A stretch of 64,000 bases of DNA, taken from Tabrizicola sp. GTDB lineage: Bacteria > Pseudomonadota > Alphaproteobacteria > Rhodobacterales > Rhodobacteraceae. This document shows, piece by piece, positions 1 through 9,572 of this stretch (position 1 is its first letter; each line of letters starts with the position of its first letter). The translations under genes were made by a program, and so were the position numbers. The stretch lies in assembly GCA_025458105.1 (NCBI GenBank), contig JALOTD010000004.1:1-64000 (forward strand), read 5' to 3'. A model generated the notes under the pieces. That model was not told the origin of the DNA, ran no database searches, and saw only the letters and a list, made by a program, of their open reading frames with translations.

Positions 1-606
1 GGTCAGGTAGGTCATCTTGAAGTTCGAGTTCATCGGGTGGGGCTCCCAGCCGAGGAAGACAATCGGCTTGCCCTCGCCGTCCTTGTTCGCGACTTCGGCG
101 AGCATACCCTGTTCCGAGGATTCCACGACTTCAAAGCCGTCAAGGCCGAAGGGGCCCGAGGCGATCATGTCCTGGATCAGGCGGTTGCCGTCGTTGCCGG
201 GTTCGATCCCGTAGATCTTGCCTTCCAGCGCATCCTTGTGGGTGGCGATGTCCTTGAAATCCTTGATGCCAAGCGCGGCCCCAGCTTCGTTGGTGGCCAG
301 CGTGTACTTGGCACCTTCCAGGTTGGTGCGGACGGTGTCGACTGTGCCCGCGTCCCGGTAAGGGGCGATGTCGGCCTCCATCGTCGGCATCCAGTTTCCT
401 AGGAACACGTCGATGTCGCCCTCGGCCAAGCCCGTATAGGTGACCGGGACGGCCAGAACCTTGGTCTCGGTCTCATAGCCCAGGGCTTCCAGAACCAGCG
501 TCGTCGCGGCGGTGGTGGCGGTTATGTCGGTCCAGCCGACGTCGGAGAAGACGATCTTGTCGCAGCCTTCGGCAAAAGCGCTGCCTGCCAGGGAACGGAC
601 GGACAT
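1..606 (-). CDS. choX: Choline ABC transporter substrate-binding protein (partial, 3' end outside window)
   Basis: Periplasmic binding protein of the choline/betaine importer family (OpuAC fold); it would deliver choline to the ChoW/ChoV membrane complex. The sequence shows FSDVGWTDITATT, FLGNWMPTMEADI and FLGWEPHPMN, which carry the tryptophans expected in the aromatic cation-binding box. The gene runs off the left edge, so only about 200 residues are visible. It is divergent from betI-betA, which fits choline uptake feeding choline oxidation. Oddity: the N-terminus (MSVRSLAGSAFAEG, then the mature-type sequence) has a signal peptide with almost no hydrophobic core, and no upstream in-frame ATG extends it. 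A short internal deletion, as in other genes of this window, would explain this. The family call is secure; the start is uncertain. Confidence 0.88.
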   Translation of the reverse strand, partial: MSVRSLAGSAFAEGCDKIVFSDVGWTDITATTAATTLVLEALGYETETKVLAVPVTYTGLAEGDIDVFLGNWMPTMEADIAPYRDAGTVDTVRTNLEGAKYTLATNEAGAALGIKDFKDIATHKDALEGKIYGIEPGNDGNRLIQDMIASGPFGLDGFEVVESSEQGMLAEVANKDGEGKPIVFLGWEPHPMNSNFKMTYLT

Positions 607-631
607 GGGCACTCCCTGACGTTTTTTGTTG

Positions 632-645
632 ATTGACGAGTCAAT
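632..645. promoter_or_regulatory. BetI-type operator palindrome between choX and betI
   Basis: Perfect inverted repeat ATTGAC-GA-GTCAAT in the 87-bp gap between the divergent choX and betI-betA genes. It lies in an AT-rich patch (TTGATTGACGAGTCAATAAA). BetI-family regulators bind related AT-rich dyads that control choline genes, so this is the obvious site for the adjacent regulator. The assignment is inferred from position and similarity. Confidence 0.6.
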
Positions 646-693
646 AAACTTCGTGCTGTACCGGTTTGGCAAGTGTTTTATGGGGCCGCGCCG

Positions 694-1275
694 ATGCCGA
701 AGCTTGGGATGGAGCCTATCCGCAAGGAAGCCCTGGTGAAAGCCACGATTGTCGAGATCGGCAGGGTGGGGTCCTTGGATGTGACTGTCAGCCAGATCGC
801 CAAGCGGGCCGGGATGTCCAGCGCGCTGGCGCACCATTATTTCGGCTCGAAGGAAGAGATGTTCCTGGCCGCGATGCGCCACATCATGACGCTTTACGGG
901 GCGGAAGTGCGCGGCGCGTTGGCGGCGGCCGAGGGACCGGAAGGGCGGATCCGGGCGATTCTGCGGGCCTCGTTCAGCCCGGGCAACTTCCGCCGCGAGG
1001 CAGTGGGGGCCTGGCTGAACTTCTGGGTGCTGGCGCAGACCGTGCCTGCGGCAAAGCGGCTTCTGGCGATCTATCAGGGTCGGCTTCGGTCGAACCTCGT
1101 GGCGGCGCTACGGCCATTGGCAGGCGACCGCGCGGGGGGAATAGCCTCTTCGCTGGGCGCGATGATCGACGGGCTGTACTTGCGCGAAGTGCTGAAATCC
1201 GGCGCGCCGGACGGGGCGGCGGCAGTGGATCTGGCGCTCCGGCATCTTGAGGCCGAACTCTTGCGGGGCGCCTGA
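694..1275 (+). CDS. betI: TetR-family choline-responsive repressor BetI
   Basis: TetR-type repressor of choline oxidation genes, expected to release DNA when choline is present. The N-terminus [19 protein letters not shown] followed by [27 protein letters not shown] is the characteristic BetI helix-turn-helix; the remaining residues form the all-helical ligand domain. I chose ATG 694 because family members begin MPK-GMEPIR; an in-frame GTG at 673 would add seven non-family residues. The stop overlaps the betA start by one base (TGATG), indicating translational coupling. About 193 residues, normal for the family. Confidence 0.9.
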   Translation: MPKLGMEPIRKEALVKATIVEIGRVGSLDVTVSQIAKRAGMSSALAHHYFGSKEEMFLAAMRHIMTLYGAEVRGALAAAEGPEGRIRAILRASFSPGNFRREAVGAWLNFWVLAQTVPAAKRLLAIYQGRLRSNLVAALRPLAGDRAGGIASSLGAMIDGLYLREVLKSGAPDGAAAVDLALRHLEAELLRGA

Positions 1276-2924
1276 TGCACGCGGACTATGTGATCGTGGG
1301 CGCGGGCTCGGCCGGCTGCGCGCTGGCTTACCGGCTGGCCGAGGTGGGCAGCCGCGTCACGGTGATCGAGCATGGCGGGTCGGACGCGGGGCCGTTCATC
1401 CAGATGCCCGGCGCGCTGAGCTACCCGATGAACATGGGCGTCTACGATTGGGGCTTTGCGACCGAGCCCGAGCCGCATCTGGGCGGCCGCGTGCTCGCGA
1501 CGCCGCGCGGCAAGGTGATCGGGGGGTCATCGTCGATCAACGGGATGGTCTATGTCCGCGGCCACGCGAAGGATTTCGACACCTGGGCCGAGATGGGGGC
1601 GGACGGTTGGGCCTATGCCGACGTGCTGCCCTATTTCAAGCGGATGGAGGCGTCGCATGGCGGCTCGGGGCCAGAGTTCCGGGGGACGGACGGCCCGCTG
1701 CATGTCTCACGCGGCCCCCGCGAAAACCCGCTTTTCGACGCCTTCATCACGGCGGGCGCACAGGCGGGCTATCCGGTCACGCAGGATTACAACGGCCAGC
1801 AACAGGAAGGCTTCGGTCCCTTCGAGGCGACGATCCATAAGGGGCGGCGCTGGTCGGCGGCGAATGCCTATCTGAAACCCGCGCTGGCGGGCGGCAATGT
1901 GCAGATCGTGCGTGGATTTGCCCGCCGCGTGGTGATGGAGGGCAAGCGTGCTGTGGGCGTCGAGGTTGACACCCGCGCCGGGCGGCAGGTGATCCGGGCA
2001 GGGCGCGAGGTGATCATCGCGGCCTCCTCGATCAACTCACCCAAGCTTCTGATGCTGTCAGGCATAGGGCCTGCAGCGCATCTGCAGGAACACGGGATCG
2101 ACGTCATTGCAGACCGGCCGGGCGTCGGCGCGAACCTGCAGGACCACCTGGAAATCTACATGCAGTTTTCGGCCAGCCAGCCGATAACCCTGTACAAATA
2201 CTGGAACCTTTGGGGCAAAGCCTGGGTCGGCGCGCAGTGGCTGTTCACCGGCAAGGGCCCCGGCGCGTCGAACCAGTTCGAGGCCTGCGCCTTCATCCGC
2301 TCGAAAGCCGGGGTCGAATACCCGGACATCCAGTACCATTTTCTCCCCATCGCCGTGCGCTATGACGGAAAGGCGGTGGCGGAGGGTCACGGCTTTCAGG
2401 CCCATGTCGGGCCGATGCGGTCGAAGTCGCGCGGGTCGGTCACGCTGCGGTCGGCCCGGCCCGAGGATGCACCGGTGATCCGGTTCAACTACATGTCCGA
2501 CCCTTCGGACTGGGAGGATTTCCGCACCTGCATTCGCCTGACCCGCGAGATCTTTGGGCAGGAGGCGTTCAAACCCTACCTCAAGGCCGAGCTGCAGCCT
2601 GGGCCGTCCGTCCAGACGGATGCCGAGTTGGACGATTTCCTGCGCGAGCATGTGGAAAGCGCCTATCACCCTTGCGGCACCAGTCGGATGGGTCGGGCGT
2701 CAGACCCGATGGCGGTCGTCGATCCAGAGGCCCGCGTGATCGGGGTCGAGGGGTTGCGGGTTGCCGATTCGTCGATCTTCCCGCAGGTGACGAACGGGAA
2801 CCTGAATGGACCGTCGATCATGGTGGGAGAGAAGGCGGCGGATCACATCCTGGGCCGCACGCCGCTGCCGGCATCCAATCTGGAGCCTTGGATCAACCCG
2901 AACTGGCGTCAGTCGCAGCGGTAA
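1275..2924 (+). CDS. betA: Choline dehydrogenase (GMC oxidoreductase)
   Basis: FAD-dependent oxidation of choline to betaine aldehyde, the first step of glycine betaine synthesis or choline catabolism; membrane-associated in relatives. The N-terminal dinucleotide motif [16 protein letters not shown], the GMC signature [20 protein letters not shown], and the C-terminal catalytic region HPCGTSRMG and [19 protein letters not shown] are all present. Length (549 aa) is normal, so unlike several neighbours this gene is intact. It is coupled to betI. No betB aldehyde dehydrogenase is visible in the window. Confidence 0.94.
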   Translation: MHADYVIVGAGSAGCALAYRLAEVGSRVTVIEHGGSDAGPFIQMPGALSYPMNMGVYDWGFATEPEPHLGGRVLATPRGKVIGGSSSINGMVYVRGHAKDFDTWAEMGADGWAYADVLPYFKRMEASHGGSGPEFRGTDGPLHVSRGPRENPLFDAFITAGAQAGYPVTQDYNGQQQEGFGPFEATIHKGRRWSAANAYLKPALAGGNVQIVRGFARRVVMEGKRAVGVEVDTRAGRQVIRAGREVIIAASSINSPKLLMLSGIGPAAHLQEHGIDVIADRPGVGANLQDHLEIYMQFSASQPITLYKYWNLWGKAWVGAQWLFTGKGPGASNQFEACAFIRSKAGVEYPDIQYHFLPIAVRYDGKAVAEGHGFQAHVGPMRSKSRGSVTLRSARPEDAPVIRFNYMSDPSDWEDFRTCIRLTREIFGQEAFKPYLKAELQPGPSVQTDAELDDFLREHVESAYHPCGTSRMGRASDPMAVVDPEARVIGVEGLRVADSSIFPQVTNGNLNGPSIMVGEKAADHILGRTPLPASNLEPWINPNWRQSQR

Positions 2925-2940
2925 TGCCCCTCACCCCCGG

Positions 2941-2965
2941 CCCCTCTCCCCAAGTGGGAGAGGGG
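2941..2965. terminator. GC-rich hairpin downstream of betA
   Basis: Perfect 10-bp stem CCCCTCTCCC / GGGAGAGGGG with the five-base loop CAAGT, 16 bases after the betA stop. It lacks a clear T tract. The surrounding CCCCTCACCCCCGGCCCC is the kind of sequence found in dispersed extragenic palindromes of proteobacteria. Probably a transcription terminator or RNA-stabilising hairpin. Confidence 0.5.
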
Positions 2966-3051
2966 AGTGGCAGGCGTTGCGCTTGATCCGGGTCAAGGCG
3001 GCAGGGCGGCGGGTCCTTTAGGCTGTGCGGGACAGTCAGAAGGAGAGAGAG

Positions 3052-3288
3052 ATGTCGAACACCCCGCACACCCTGCAAGAGGAGTTTCCGACGCAAGGGT
3101 CAGCGATCAGCGCGCTGAAGGCGTCTGATCCGCACTTTGCGCGGCTTCTGGTCGAGTACGACAGCGTCAACGATAAGGTGCACCGGGCCGAGACTCGGCT
3201 GGATCTGATGACCGAGGCGGACGAGGAGGATTTGCGTCGCACCCGGTCGCGGTTGAAGGATCAGATCGCCGCAGCCCTGCGCCGCTAG
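3052..3288 (+). CDS. DUF465 / YdcH-like small protein
   Basis: A 78-residue, highly charged, helical protein. DPHFARLLVEYDSVNDKVHRAE followed by DLRRTRSRLKDQIAAALRR is the pattern of the YdcH/DUF465 family, whose function is unknown. ATG 3052 follows a strong AGGAGAGAGAG ribosome-binding site. The stop overlaps the stop of the convergent pccR gene. Confidence 0.75.
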   Translation: MSNTPHTLQEEFPTQGSAISALKASDPHFARLLVEYDSVNDKVHRAETRLDLMTEADEEDLRRTRSRLKDQIAAALRR

Positions 3289-4570
3289 CCGATCTCATAG
3301 GGCAGGACGTCACGGGCGTTGGGGTTGATCTTCAGGCGGCCTTCCAACGGCGGCACGGACCGCTGGTGGCAGTTCACGCGCTCGCAGATCCGGCAGGAAA
3401 TGCCGATGGGCTCGAACCTTCCTTTCAGGTCGAGCCCGTCGGAGTAGACAAGTTGCGGCGCATGCTGCACTTCGCAGCCAAGACCAATGGCATAGCGGCG
3501 GACGGGGGCCAGGAAGGCCCCGGCGGGCTTTGACACGTCTCGGGCCAGGCACAGGTAGCGGACGCCGTCGGGTGTTTCCGCCAATTGCCGCAGGAATTGT
3601 CCTGGGGTTTCAAAGGCCTGGTGGACGTTCCACAGCGGGCAGGCCCCGCCGAAGCGGGCAAACTGCAGGCGGGTCGACGAGTGGCGCTTTGTGATCGTCC
3701 CGGCCTGGTCGACGCGGACGAAGAAGAACGGGATGCCCCGGTGGCCGACCTGTTCGATGCTGGCGCCAAATATGTCGGCCAGGCGTTCAAGGTCGTGGCG
3801 GACCTCCTGCGCAGCGGTCAGGAAGACGCGGTAGGGCAGAAGCGCGGCCCCGGCGAAGTAGTTCGCAAGGCCGATCTTGGCGATGTCGCGGGCCTCTGCG
3901 GTGGAAAACCTTGCGAGGTCGAGGGTTGCTTCCAGAAGCTCATTCTGCGTCAGAAGCCGTAATGCCGCAAGGGCGCCGTGTTTGAATAATGCAGGCTGAT
4001 CCCGGCGCGCTTCAAAAGGTCTTGTGCCAGGTTTTCGATGGGTTTTCCGTTGGTTGCCGAGGTCGCGAAATGTTCGGCTGCGCGGTCGATCGCATCCAGA
4101 TAATTGTCGCAATAGTGAAAGAAGTCACGCACCTCTTCCCAGGCCGAAGGGCGCAGATCGGCGTCTTCGCGGCCCAAGGCCTCATCCAGCGAGGCGAGGC
4201 GTTCGTGGGTCTGCCGATAGGCGCGGTGCAGGTCGAGGAAGGCGCGGGCGAGGGCGGGGGCGTTCGACGCAGCGAGGCGGAGGTCTGCCAAAGGCGGCGT
4301 CGCGGTGGCGAAGACCGGGTCGGCCAGGGCCTCGCGCATGTCGGTCACCAGGCGTTCGCTTTCGCCCACTGTAAGCTCGGTCACGTCGAGGCCGAATTCC
4401 TGGGCCAAGGCCAGCACAACGGCCGCTGACACCGGCCGGTGGTTGTTCTCCATCTGGTTCAGATAGGGCAGGGAGACGTTCAGCTTGTCGGCAAATACCT
4501 TCTGCGTCAGGGACAAACGCCCGCGAATCTCGCGCAGTTTGACGCCGGCATACAGCTTCTGAGTGGGCAT
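3285..4570 (-). pseudogene. pccR: Short-chain fatty acyl regulator PccR (XRE-ImmA/IrrE type), frame broken
   Basis: Acyl-CoA-responsive regulator of propionyl-CoA carboxylase genes. From ATG 4570 the first frame encodes an XRE helix-turn-helix (LREIRGRLSLTQKVFADKLN, LPYLNQMENNHRPVS) and the start of the DUF955-type region, ending ...LHYSNTAPLRHYGF-stop near 3950. The family sequence resumes in another frame with LLTQNELLEATLDLARF and continues through the cysteine-bearing C-terminal domain (ISCRICERVNCHQRS) to 3285. Comparison with the family indicates that a few tens of residues between HY and LLTQN are missing, with a frame change. TTTGCAAA operators lie just upstream. Either a true pseudogene or an assembly deletion. 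Confidence 0.82.
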
Positions 4571-4580
4571 CGGGGACCTC

Positions 4581-4608
4581 TTTGCAAAGCTATGCGGCGC
4601 TTTGCAAA
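4581..4608. promoter_or_regulatory. Tandem TTTGCAAA PccR operators upstream of pccR
   Basis: Two perfect TTTGCAAA sites (4581-4588 and 4601-4608) separated by 12 bases lie immediately upstream of the pccR start. Rhodobacter PccR is known to recognise paired TTTGCAAA elements, so this is a likely autoregulatory operator. The published arrangement has a four-base spacer; here the spacing is wider by eight bases. Confidence 0.75.
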
Positions 4609-4614
4609 GACCCG

Positions 4615-5820
4615 TCAAGCACCGATCTGCCGCGCGCGGCGTATGACGAAGAGGATCGCTATGACCGAGGCCAGCGACGAGGCCAGCATCAAGAGGATCA
4701 GTGGCATTTCTGACGACCCAGGGCCAAGTAGCACCCCCGCGACAGCCGCCAGCGCCGCGCCTCCGCCGATCAGGATCGCGCCGCCGAGGCCAGAGGCAGT
4801 GCCGGCAAGGTCGGGACGAACCGATAGCATCCCGGCGTTGGCGTTCGGCAGGCAGATGCCATTGCCAAGGCCCATGAACACGGTCAGCCCGAAGAAGACT
4901 GTGGGCCCCGACAGTCCCGCGACCGTCAGAAGCGCCAAGAGCACCAGCCCGGCCGAGGTCACCAGACAGCCGATCAGAATCATCCGGTTCATGCCCAACC
5001 GCACCGAATAGCGCCCGGCCAGGAAATTCCCTGCCGCGTAACCGATTGCGGTCAAAGCGAAAAGCGCGCCGACATGGGTGGAGCTCAGCCCGTAGACCTT
5101 GTCTCCGACGTAAGGCGCCCCGCCCAGATAGGCAAAGAAACAGCCCGAGGCGAAGGCCGCAGCCAGCGTATAGCCCCAGAACCGGCGCGAGGCGAGAAGC
5201 GTGGGGTAGGTCCGCACCTGATCCATCAGGCTGACCCGGCGCAGCGTGGCCGTCTCGCCCAGGTCGGCCCAGACCAGCCACAAGACGGCCGCCCCGAGGA
5301 TCAGAAGCAGCGCAAAGTTCGCCTTCCAGCCGTAAAGATCGTCAAGCACCCCGCCGATCACCGGGCCGATCATTGGCACCAGGCTCATCCCCATGGTGAC
5401 ATAGCCGATCATGCTGGCAGCCTTTTCGTCGGCCACCATGTCGCGCACCACCGCGCGGCTTAACACCATGCCCGAGGCGATGACCGCCTGCGCCATGCGG
5501 AAGATCAGGAACACGGTGGCATTGGGCGCAAGGAGCGTGCCGATCGTGGCCAGCAGGAACAGGATCAGCGACCAGATCAGCACAGCCCGGCGACCATAGC
5601 GGTCGGAAATCGGGCCGATCACGATCTGTAGGGCCGCCGACAGCGCCAGATACAGGGCCACAGATTGCTGCATCAGGCCATAGGGGACCCCGAAATAGGT
5701 GGCCATCCCGGGCAGCGAGGGCAGGAAGATGTTCATCGTCAGGGCGGAAAGCCCGGCCAGAAGGATCAGCGTGACGATCTTTGGCGGGGTCGTCCGGTCT
5801 AGGAACACGGGGCTTTGCAT
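4615..5820 (-). CDS. Bcr/CflA-type MFS drug efflux transporter
   Basis: A 401-residue inner-membrane proton antiporter of the DHA1 drug-efflux branch. About 12 hydrophobic segments are visible. The motif-A loop GPISDRYGRRAVLIWSLILF follows TM2, and MAQAVIASGMVLSRAVVRDM is the motif-C-like antiporter segment typical of Bcr/CflA proteins. The substrate is not predictable. It is encoded upstream of pccR on the same strand, ending 44 bases before its start, so read-through over the PccR operators is possible. Confidence 0.86.
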   Translation of the reverse strand: MQSPVFLDRTTPPKIVTLILLAGLSALTMNIFLPSLPGMATYFGVPYGLMQQSVALYLALSAALQIVIGPISDRYGRRAVLIWSLILFLLATIGTLLAPNATVFLIFRMAQAVIASGMVLSRAVVRDMVADEKAASMIGYVTMGMSLVPMIGPVIGGVLDDLYGWKANFALLLILGAAVLWLVWADLGETATLRRVSLMDQVRTYPTLLASRRFWGYTLAAAFASGCFFAYLGGAPYVGDKVYGLSSTHVGALFALTAIGYAAGNFLAGRYSVRLGMNRMILIGCLVTSAGLVLLALLTVAGLSGPTVFFGLTVFMGLGNGICLPNANAGMLSVRPDLAGTASGLGGAILIGGGAALAAVAGVLLGPGSSEMPLILLMLASSLASVIAILFVIRRARQIGA

Positions 5821-5882
5821 CAGGAACGGCTACGCCTGCGGGTACGCTTTGTCCACAGGCAGCCAGGTGGGGAGAACCGGCC

Positions 5883-6233
5883 TCACGCCCATTTGTGGAA
5901 GATGAAGAAAGCCCCCGCGGCAATGAACGCAAAGCCGACGAAATGGTTCCAGGACAGCGGCTTTTTCAGGTAAAGGACCGAGAATACCGCAAAGAACGAC
6001 AGAGTGATGACCTCCTGGATCGTCTTCAGTTCAGCGGCCGAGAAATGGCCATGGCCGATCCGGTTCGCCGGGACCATCAGGACATATTCGAAAAAGGCGA
6101 TCCCCCAGCTGACCAGGATCACGGTGATCAGCGCGGTTTCCTTGAACTTGAGGTGACCATACCAGGCGAAGGTCATGAAAATGTTCGAAGCCAGAAGCAG
6201 GCCGATGGTGACGACGGGAGTGGGCAGGGTCAT
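5883..6233 (-). CDS. DMT-superfamily DUF486 membrane protein
   Basis: A 116-residue inner-membrane protein with four predicted helices. [13 protein letters not shown], the central [20 protein letters not shown] and [20 protein letters not shown] mark the DUF486 (DMT-like) family. Function is unknown; relatives resemble half-size drug/metabolite transporters. It is divergent from pccB, with the PccR-type site in the 179-bp gap. Confidence 0.8.
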   Translation of the reverse strand: MTLPTPVVTIGLLLASNIFMTFAWYGHLKFKETALITVILVSWGIAFFEYVLMVPANRIGHGHFSAAELKTIQEVITLSFFAVFSVLYLKKPLSWNHFVGFAFIAAGAFFIFHKWA

Positions 6234-6320
6234 GGCGTCCTCGCTTGCAGGGTGCAGGAGGGCTTAGCGCGGGCGGCGGGCAGGTCCAATGCTTTGCGGA
6301 TTTGCGATTTGATCGACAAG

Positions 6321-6340
6321 CTTTCAAACAACTTTGCAAA
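6321..6340. promoter_or_regulatory. PccR-type operator upstream of pccB
   Basis: CTTTCAAA-CAAC-TTTGCAAA: one perfect half-site and one matching six of eight positions, separated by exactly four bases as in the known Rhodobacter PccR element, 73 bases before the pccB start. It marks pccB as a PccR target, by similarity to the described motif. Confidence 0.7.
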
Positions 6341-6412
6341 TTTTCTCATTCCCGCTTCTCGCATGTGCAGCGTTCCCCTAGATTGCGGGTCAATCAGCCG
6401 GGGGAGGGCGCC

Positions 6413-7875
6413 ATGAAGGACATTCTCGATGAGCTTGAGGCCCGTCGCGAGGCGGCCAGGGCAGGGGGTGGCGAACGCCGCGTCGCCGCGCAGCATGCCA
6501 AGGGTAAGCTGACCGCACGCGAACGGATCGAGCTTCTGCTCGACGAAGGCAGCTTCGAAGAGTTTGACATGTTCGTCGCGCACCGCTGCACCGACTTTGG
6601 CATGGAGAAGGACCGGCCCGCGGGCGACGGTGTCGTGACCGGCTGGGGCACGATCAACGGCCGGCAGGTCTATGTCTTCAGCCAGGACTTCACGGTCATG
6701 GGCGGCTCGGTCAGCGAAACGCATGGCGCGAAGATCTGCAAGATCATGGACATGGCGATGCAGAACGGGGCGCCGGTGATCGGAATCAATGACTCGGGCG
6801 GCGCGCGGATCCAGGAAGGCGTGGCCTCGCTTGCCGCCTATGGCGAGGTCTTCCAGCGCAACATTGAAGCCTCGGGCGTTGTCCCGCAAATCTCCCTGAT
6901 CATGGGGCCCTGCGCGGGCGGGGCGGTCTATTCGCCCGCAATGACCGATTTCATCTTCATGGTGAAGGACTCGAGCTACATGTTCGTCACCGGCCCCGAC
7001 GTGGTGAAGACCGTGACGAACGAGGTGGTGACGGCCGAGGAGCTCGGCGGGGCCTCGACCCACACCCGCAAGTCGTCAGTCGCCGATGGCGCCTTCGAGA
7101 ACGACGTCGAGGCCTTGGCCGAGGTCCGCCGCCTGTTCGATTTCCTGCCCTTGAACAACCGGCAGAAGGCCCCTGTGCGGCCCTTCTTCGACGACCCGGG
7201 CCGCGTGGAGTCGAGCCTGGACACTCTGGTCCCGGACAACCCGAACCAGCCTTACGACATGAAGGAGCTGATCCTGAAGGTCGCGGACGAAGGCGATTTC
7301 TTCGAGGTGCAGAAGGACTATGCCGCCAACATCATCATCGGCTTCATCCGGCTGGAAGGCCAGACCGTGGGCGTGGTGGCGAACCAGCCGATGGTGCTGG
7401 CCGGGTGCCTGGACATCGACGCCAGCCGGGCTTCCTGCCTGGGACGGGGCAGGAATACGGCGGGGTCATCAAGCATGGGGCGAAGCTGCTCTTTGCCTAT
7501 GGCGAGGCGACGGTGCCGAAGGTCACGGTCCTGACCCGCAAGACCTATGGCGGGGCCTATGTCGTGATGGCGTCAAAGCACCTGAAGGCAGACTTCAACT
7601 ATGCCTGGCCCACCGCCGAGGTCGCAGTGATGGGCGCGAAAGGCGCGGTGGAGATCCTCTATCGCTCCGAACTGGGCGAGCCCGAGAAGATCGCCGCGCG
7701 GGTGAAGGACTACGAGGACCGCTTCGCCAATCCCTTCGTCGCCGCCGAAAAGGGGTTCATCGACGAAGTTATCATGCCCCATTCGACTCGCCGCCGGGTG
7801 GCCCGGGCCTTTGCGGCGCTGCGCGGCAAGAAGGCTGCGATGCCCTGGAAAAAGCACGACAACATTCCGCTCTGA
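6413..7875 (+). pseudogene. pccB: Propionyl-CoA carboxylase beta subunit, frame broken
   Basis: Carboxyltransferase subunit making (S)-methylmalonyl-CoA from propionyl-CoA. ATG 6413 follows GGGGGAGG. The first frame carries the carboxyltransferase N-domain ([52 protein letters not shown]) up to [17 protein letters not shown] near 7430. Family sequence resumes one frame over with [23 protein letters not shown] to the normal C-terminus at 7875. The conserved stretch between LDIDAS and GFLPGTGQ (about two dozen residues in relatives) is absent. The visible reading region is 1463 nt, not divisible by three. As written, no full-length subunit is made; real lesion or assembly loss. Confidence 0.9.
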
Positions 7876-7876
7876 C

Positions 7877-8278
7877 ATGATCCAGCGCCGTCTTGCCCCT
7901 CTTTTGACCTTGGTCGCCCTGTCCGCCTGCAACGAGGACAGCCCGGCGGGCGAGGCCTTGTCCGTCCCCTCGGGACGCGAGATCAGCCTGATCGAAGTGA
8001 TCAGCAACGCTCCCGGCAACGAAGGCGCGACGGCCCGGTTCCGTTTTCTGGCGCCCGGGCTTTCGCCCGACGAGGTCGAGTCTACGGTCGCGGATATGCA
8101 GGCCCTGTGCGACGCTTATGCCCTTCCCCGGATCGAAGGCATGGTCCCCGCGCCGCAGCAGATCGTCATATCCTTGTCGGCCGAGCCTGTGCCCTTCGGG
8201 GCGGCCGCGCCGGATGTCGTGCAGTTTTTTGAAATTTACCGCCCCGAAGCCGGTGCCTGCATCTGGGAGCCGTTCTGA
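7877..8278 (+). CDS. DUF6497-like lipoprotein
   Basis: A 133-residue exported protein starting one base after the pccB stop, so co-transcribed with it. MIQRRLAPLLTLVALSAC is a lipoprotein signal peptide with lipobox LSAC. The mature part (VPSGREISLIEVISNAPGNEGATARFRFLAPGL... YRPEAGACIWEPF) resembles a small conserved Rhodobacterales family (DUF6497) of unknown function. Its linkage to pccB recurs in relatives as far as I recall; I infer no role. Confidence 0.7.
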   Translation: MIQRRLAPLLTLVALSACNEDSPAGEALSVPSGREISLIEVISNAPGNEGATARFRFLAPGLSPDEVESTVADMQALCDAYALPRIEGMVPAPQQIVISLSAEPVPFGAAAPDVVQFFEIYRPEAGACIWEPF

Positions 8279-8489
8279 TGCAGCCGCAATATGTTGTAAT
8301 TCGGGCTGGCATAGCGCGACAGGCTGATGTAGGAACGCCACAGGCGCGGAACTTGGTTCGGCTGCTGTGTCTTTCTGCAAACGCTTGCGATAAGATTCAG
8401 TCAGGCCGCACCCGTACGGCCTTATTGTCGTATCGGGGGCGGGCGCGCGACTGTGCGCAGCGTGCACCCCAAGAAAGATGGAGTAGAGG

Positions 8490-8618
8490 ATGTCGAAGAG
8501 CGGAATCGTTCTGGTCATGGCCATGGTTGCGACCCTGGCTGCTTGCGCCAAGAAAGAAGAAGAAGTCGTGGTCGAGCCGGTCACGGTCGAGCCGACCTAC
8601 ACCGGCAAGTACAAGTAA
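8490..8618 (+). CDS. Tiny lipoprotein (42 aa)
   Basis: A 42-residue gene. MSKSGIVLVMAMVATLAAC is a lipoprotein signal with lipobox LAAC, followed by a short charged tail (AKKEEE...YTGKYK). ATG 8490 is preceded by AGAGG. Similar 40-45-residue lipoproteins ending YTGKYK occur in Rhodobacterales. Function unknown, perhaps an outer-membrane-anchored peptide. The 211 bases upstream contain no gene that I can see. Confidence 0.72.
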   Translation: MSKSGIVLVMAMVATLAACAKKEEEVVVEPVTVEPTYTGKYK

Positions 8619-8774
8619 TCTTCCGGGGCGGGCCCAGCGGCACCTGCCAGTTGGGCCTGCCTCTCTCTGCGACGCCAAAGCTGGCTCCTCGCCCCCAGTC
8701 TTCCTCAGCCTTGAAAATCAAACGCATCGGCGCTACGCTGACTGTGTTTTGAATGCATTTGAGGGAGTCTTTCC

Positions 8775-9086
8775 ATGCGTATCGTCGCCTTGTCCGTCGC
8801 CGCCTGCCTTGCGCTTGCGGCCTGCGCGCCAAAACCGCAACCTGTTCTGCCTGATCCCGTCTACGACAAGTTCGGCAACCTCGAAGAGGTCTGCGTCAGC
8901 GACGAACAGCGCCGCACCACCCGGCTTACCCCCGCCCAGGAACGCTTGCCCCGCTGCGAGGATCGTTGCGACCCAGGCGAGCAGCCGACCTTCACCGCCC
9001 GCGGGCAGTGGCCGATTTGCACCCCTCGCCCCCGCGACGAGGACGACCCCGATCCGCAGCGGCCCACAAACCCCACCCGGGGCTGA
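8775..9086 (+). CDS. Cysteine-containing small lipoprotein
   Basis: A 103-residue predicted lipoprotein: MRIVALSVAACLALAAC is a signal with lipobox LAAC. The mature part is proline-rich (PKPQPVLPDPVYDKFGNLEEVC), has paired cysteines in CEDRCDPGEQP and WPICTPRP, and ends in an Asp/Pro-rich tail. ATG 8775 follows GGGAG. No family function is recognised. It is one of four lipoproteins between pccB and pccA. Confidence 0.65.
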   Translation: MRIVALSVAACLALAACAPKPQPVLPDPVYDKFGNLEEVCVSDEQRRTTRLTPAQERLPRCEDRCDPGEQPTFTARGQWPICTPRPRDEDDPDPQRPTNPTRG

Positions 9087-9170
9087 CGCTACCGGGCTGC
9101 GCCCCCTCTGGGCCGCAGCCCCGCTTTCCCGTATCGGTCCCTGCAACTGCACAGACAGGAGCAAGGACCC

Positions 9171-9572
9171 ATGCTGAAACACCGTGGCTTCCCGGGCCGG
9201 ATGCCGGGGACGGATTTCCAGTTCACTATTCGCCGCGCCAACGTGAAGGAAGGCGCCACGAAACTGATCAAGCGTGAGCGGTTCAAGGACCGCAAGCATG
9301 TCGACCGGATGGCCGACCAGGCCTTTATGGCCGCACTCTGGCAGTATTTCGGGGAAGAGCCGTTCGAGCGCGGCAATCTGGACGCGGGCCGCCTCTCCTG
9401 GCTGTTCGGGCGTGAGGTTGTGGCAGCAGAGGATCCGTTCGATCCCTGTTCCTACGAGGCGCTCCTCAAGATCGACGTCAAGCGCGCCGAGGCGGCATTT
9501 CCGCAGGTCTTTGCCCCCGATGCCCCACAGATCGACAGCGACGACTGGGATGACGAGGACGAACCGGCATGA
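9171..9572 (+). CDS. Conserved hypothetical protein (133 aa)
   Basis: A soluble protein with no signal peptide: a basic N-terminal half (FQFTIRRANVKEGATKLIKRERFKDRKHVDRMADQAF) and an acidic tail (DSDDWDDEDEPA). ATG 9171 follows AGGAGCAAGG. I do not recognise a domain. The acidic tail with a basic body may indicate a nucleic-acid or protein-interaction role, which is speculation. It is followed by a strong terminator hairpin at 9737-9763. Confidence 0.6.
   Translation: MLKHRGFPGRMPGTDFQFTIRRANVKEGATKLIKRERFKDRKHVDRMADQAFMAALWQYFGEEPFERGNLDAGRLSWLFGREVVAAEDPFDPCSYEALLKIDVKRAEAAFPQVFAPDAPQIDSDDWDDEDEPA

Noticed and set aside
7405..7450. Programmed frameshift in pccB
   Set aside because: The two frames do not overlap at a slippery site and conserved residues are absent, so a deletion fits better than recoding.
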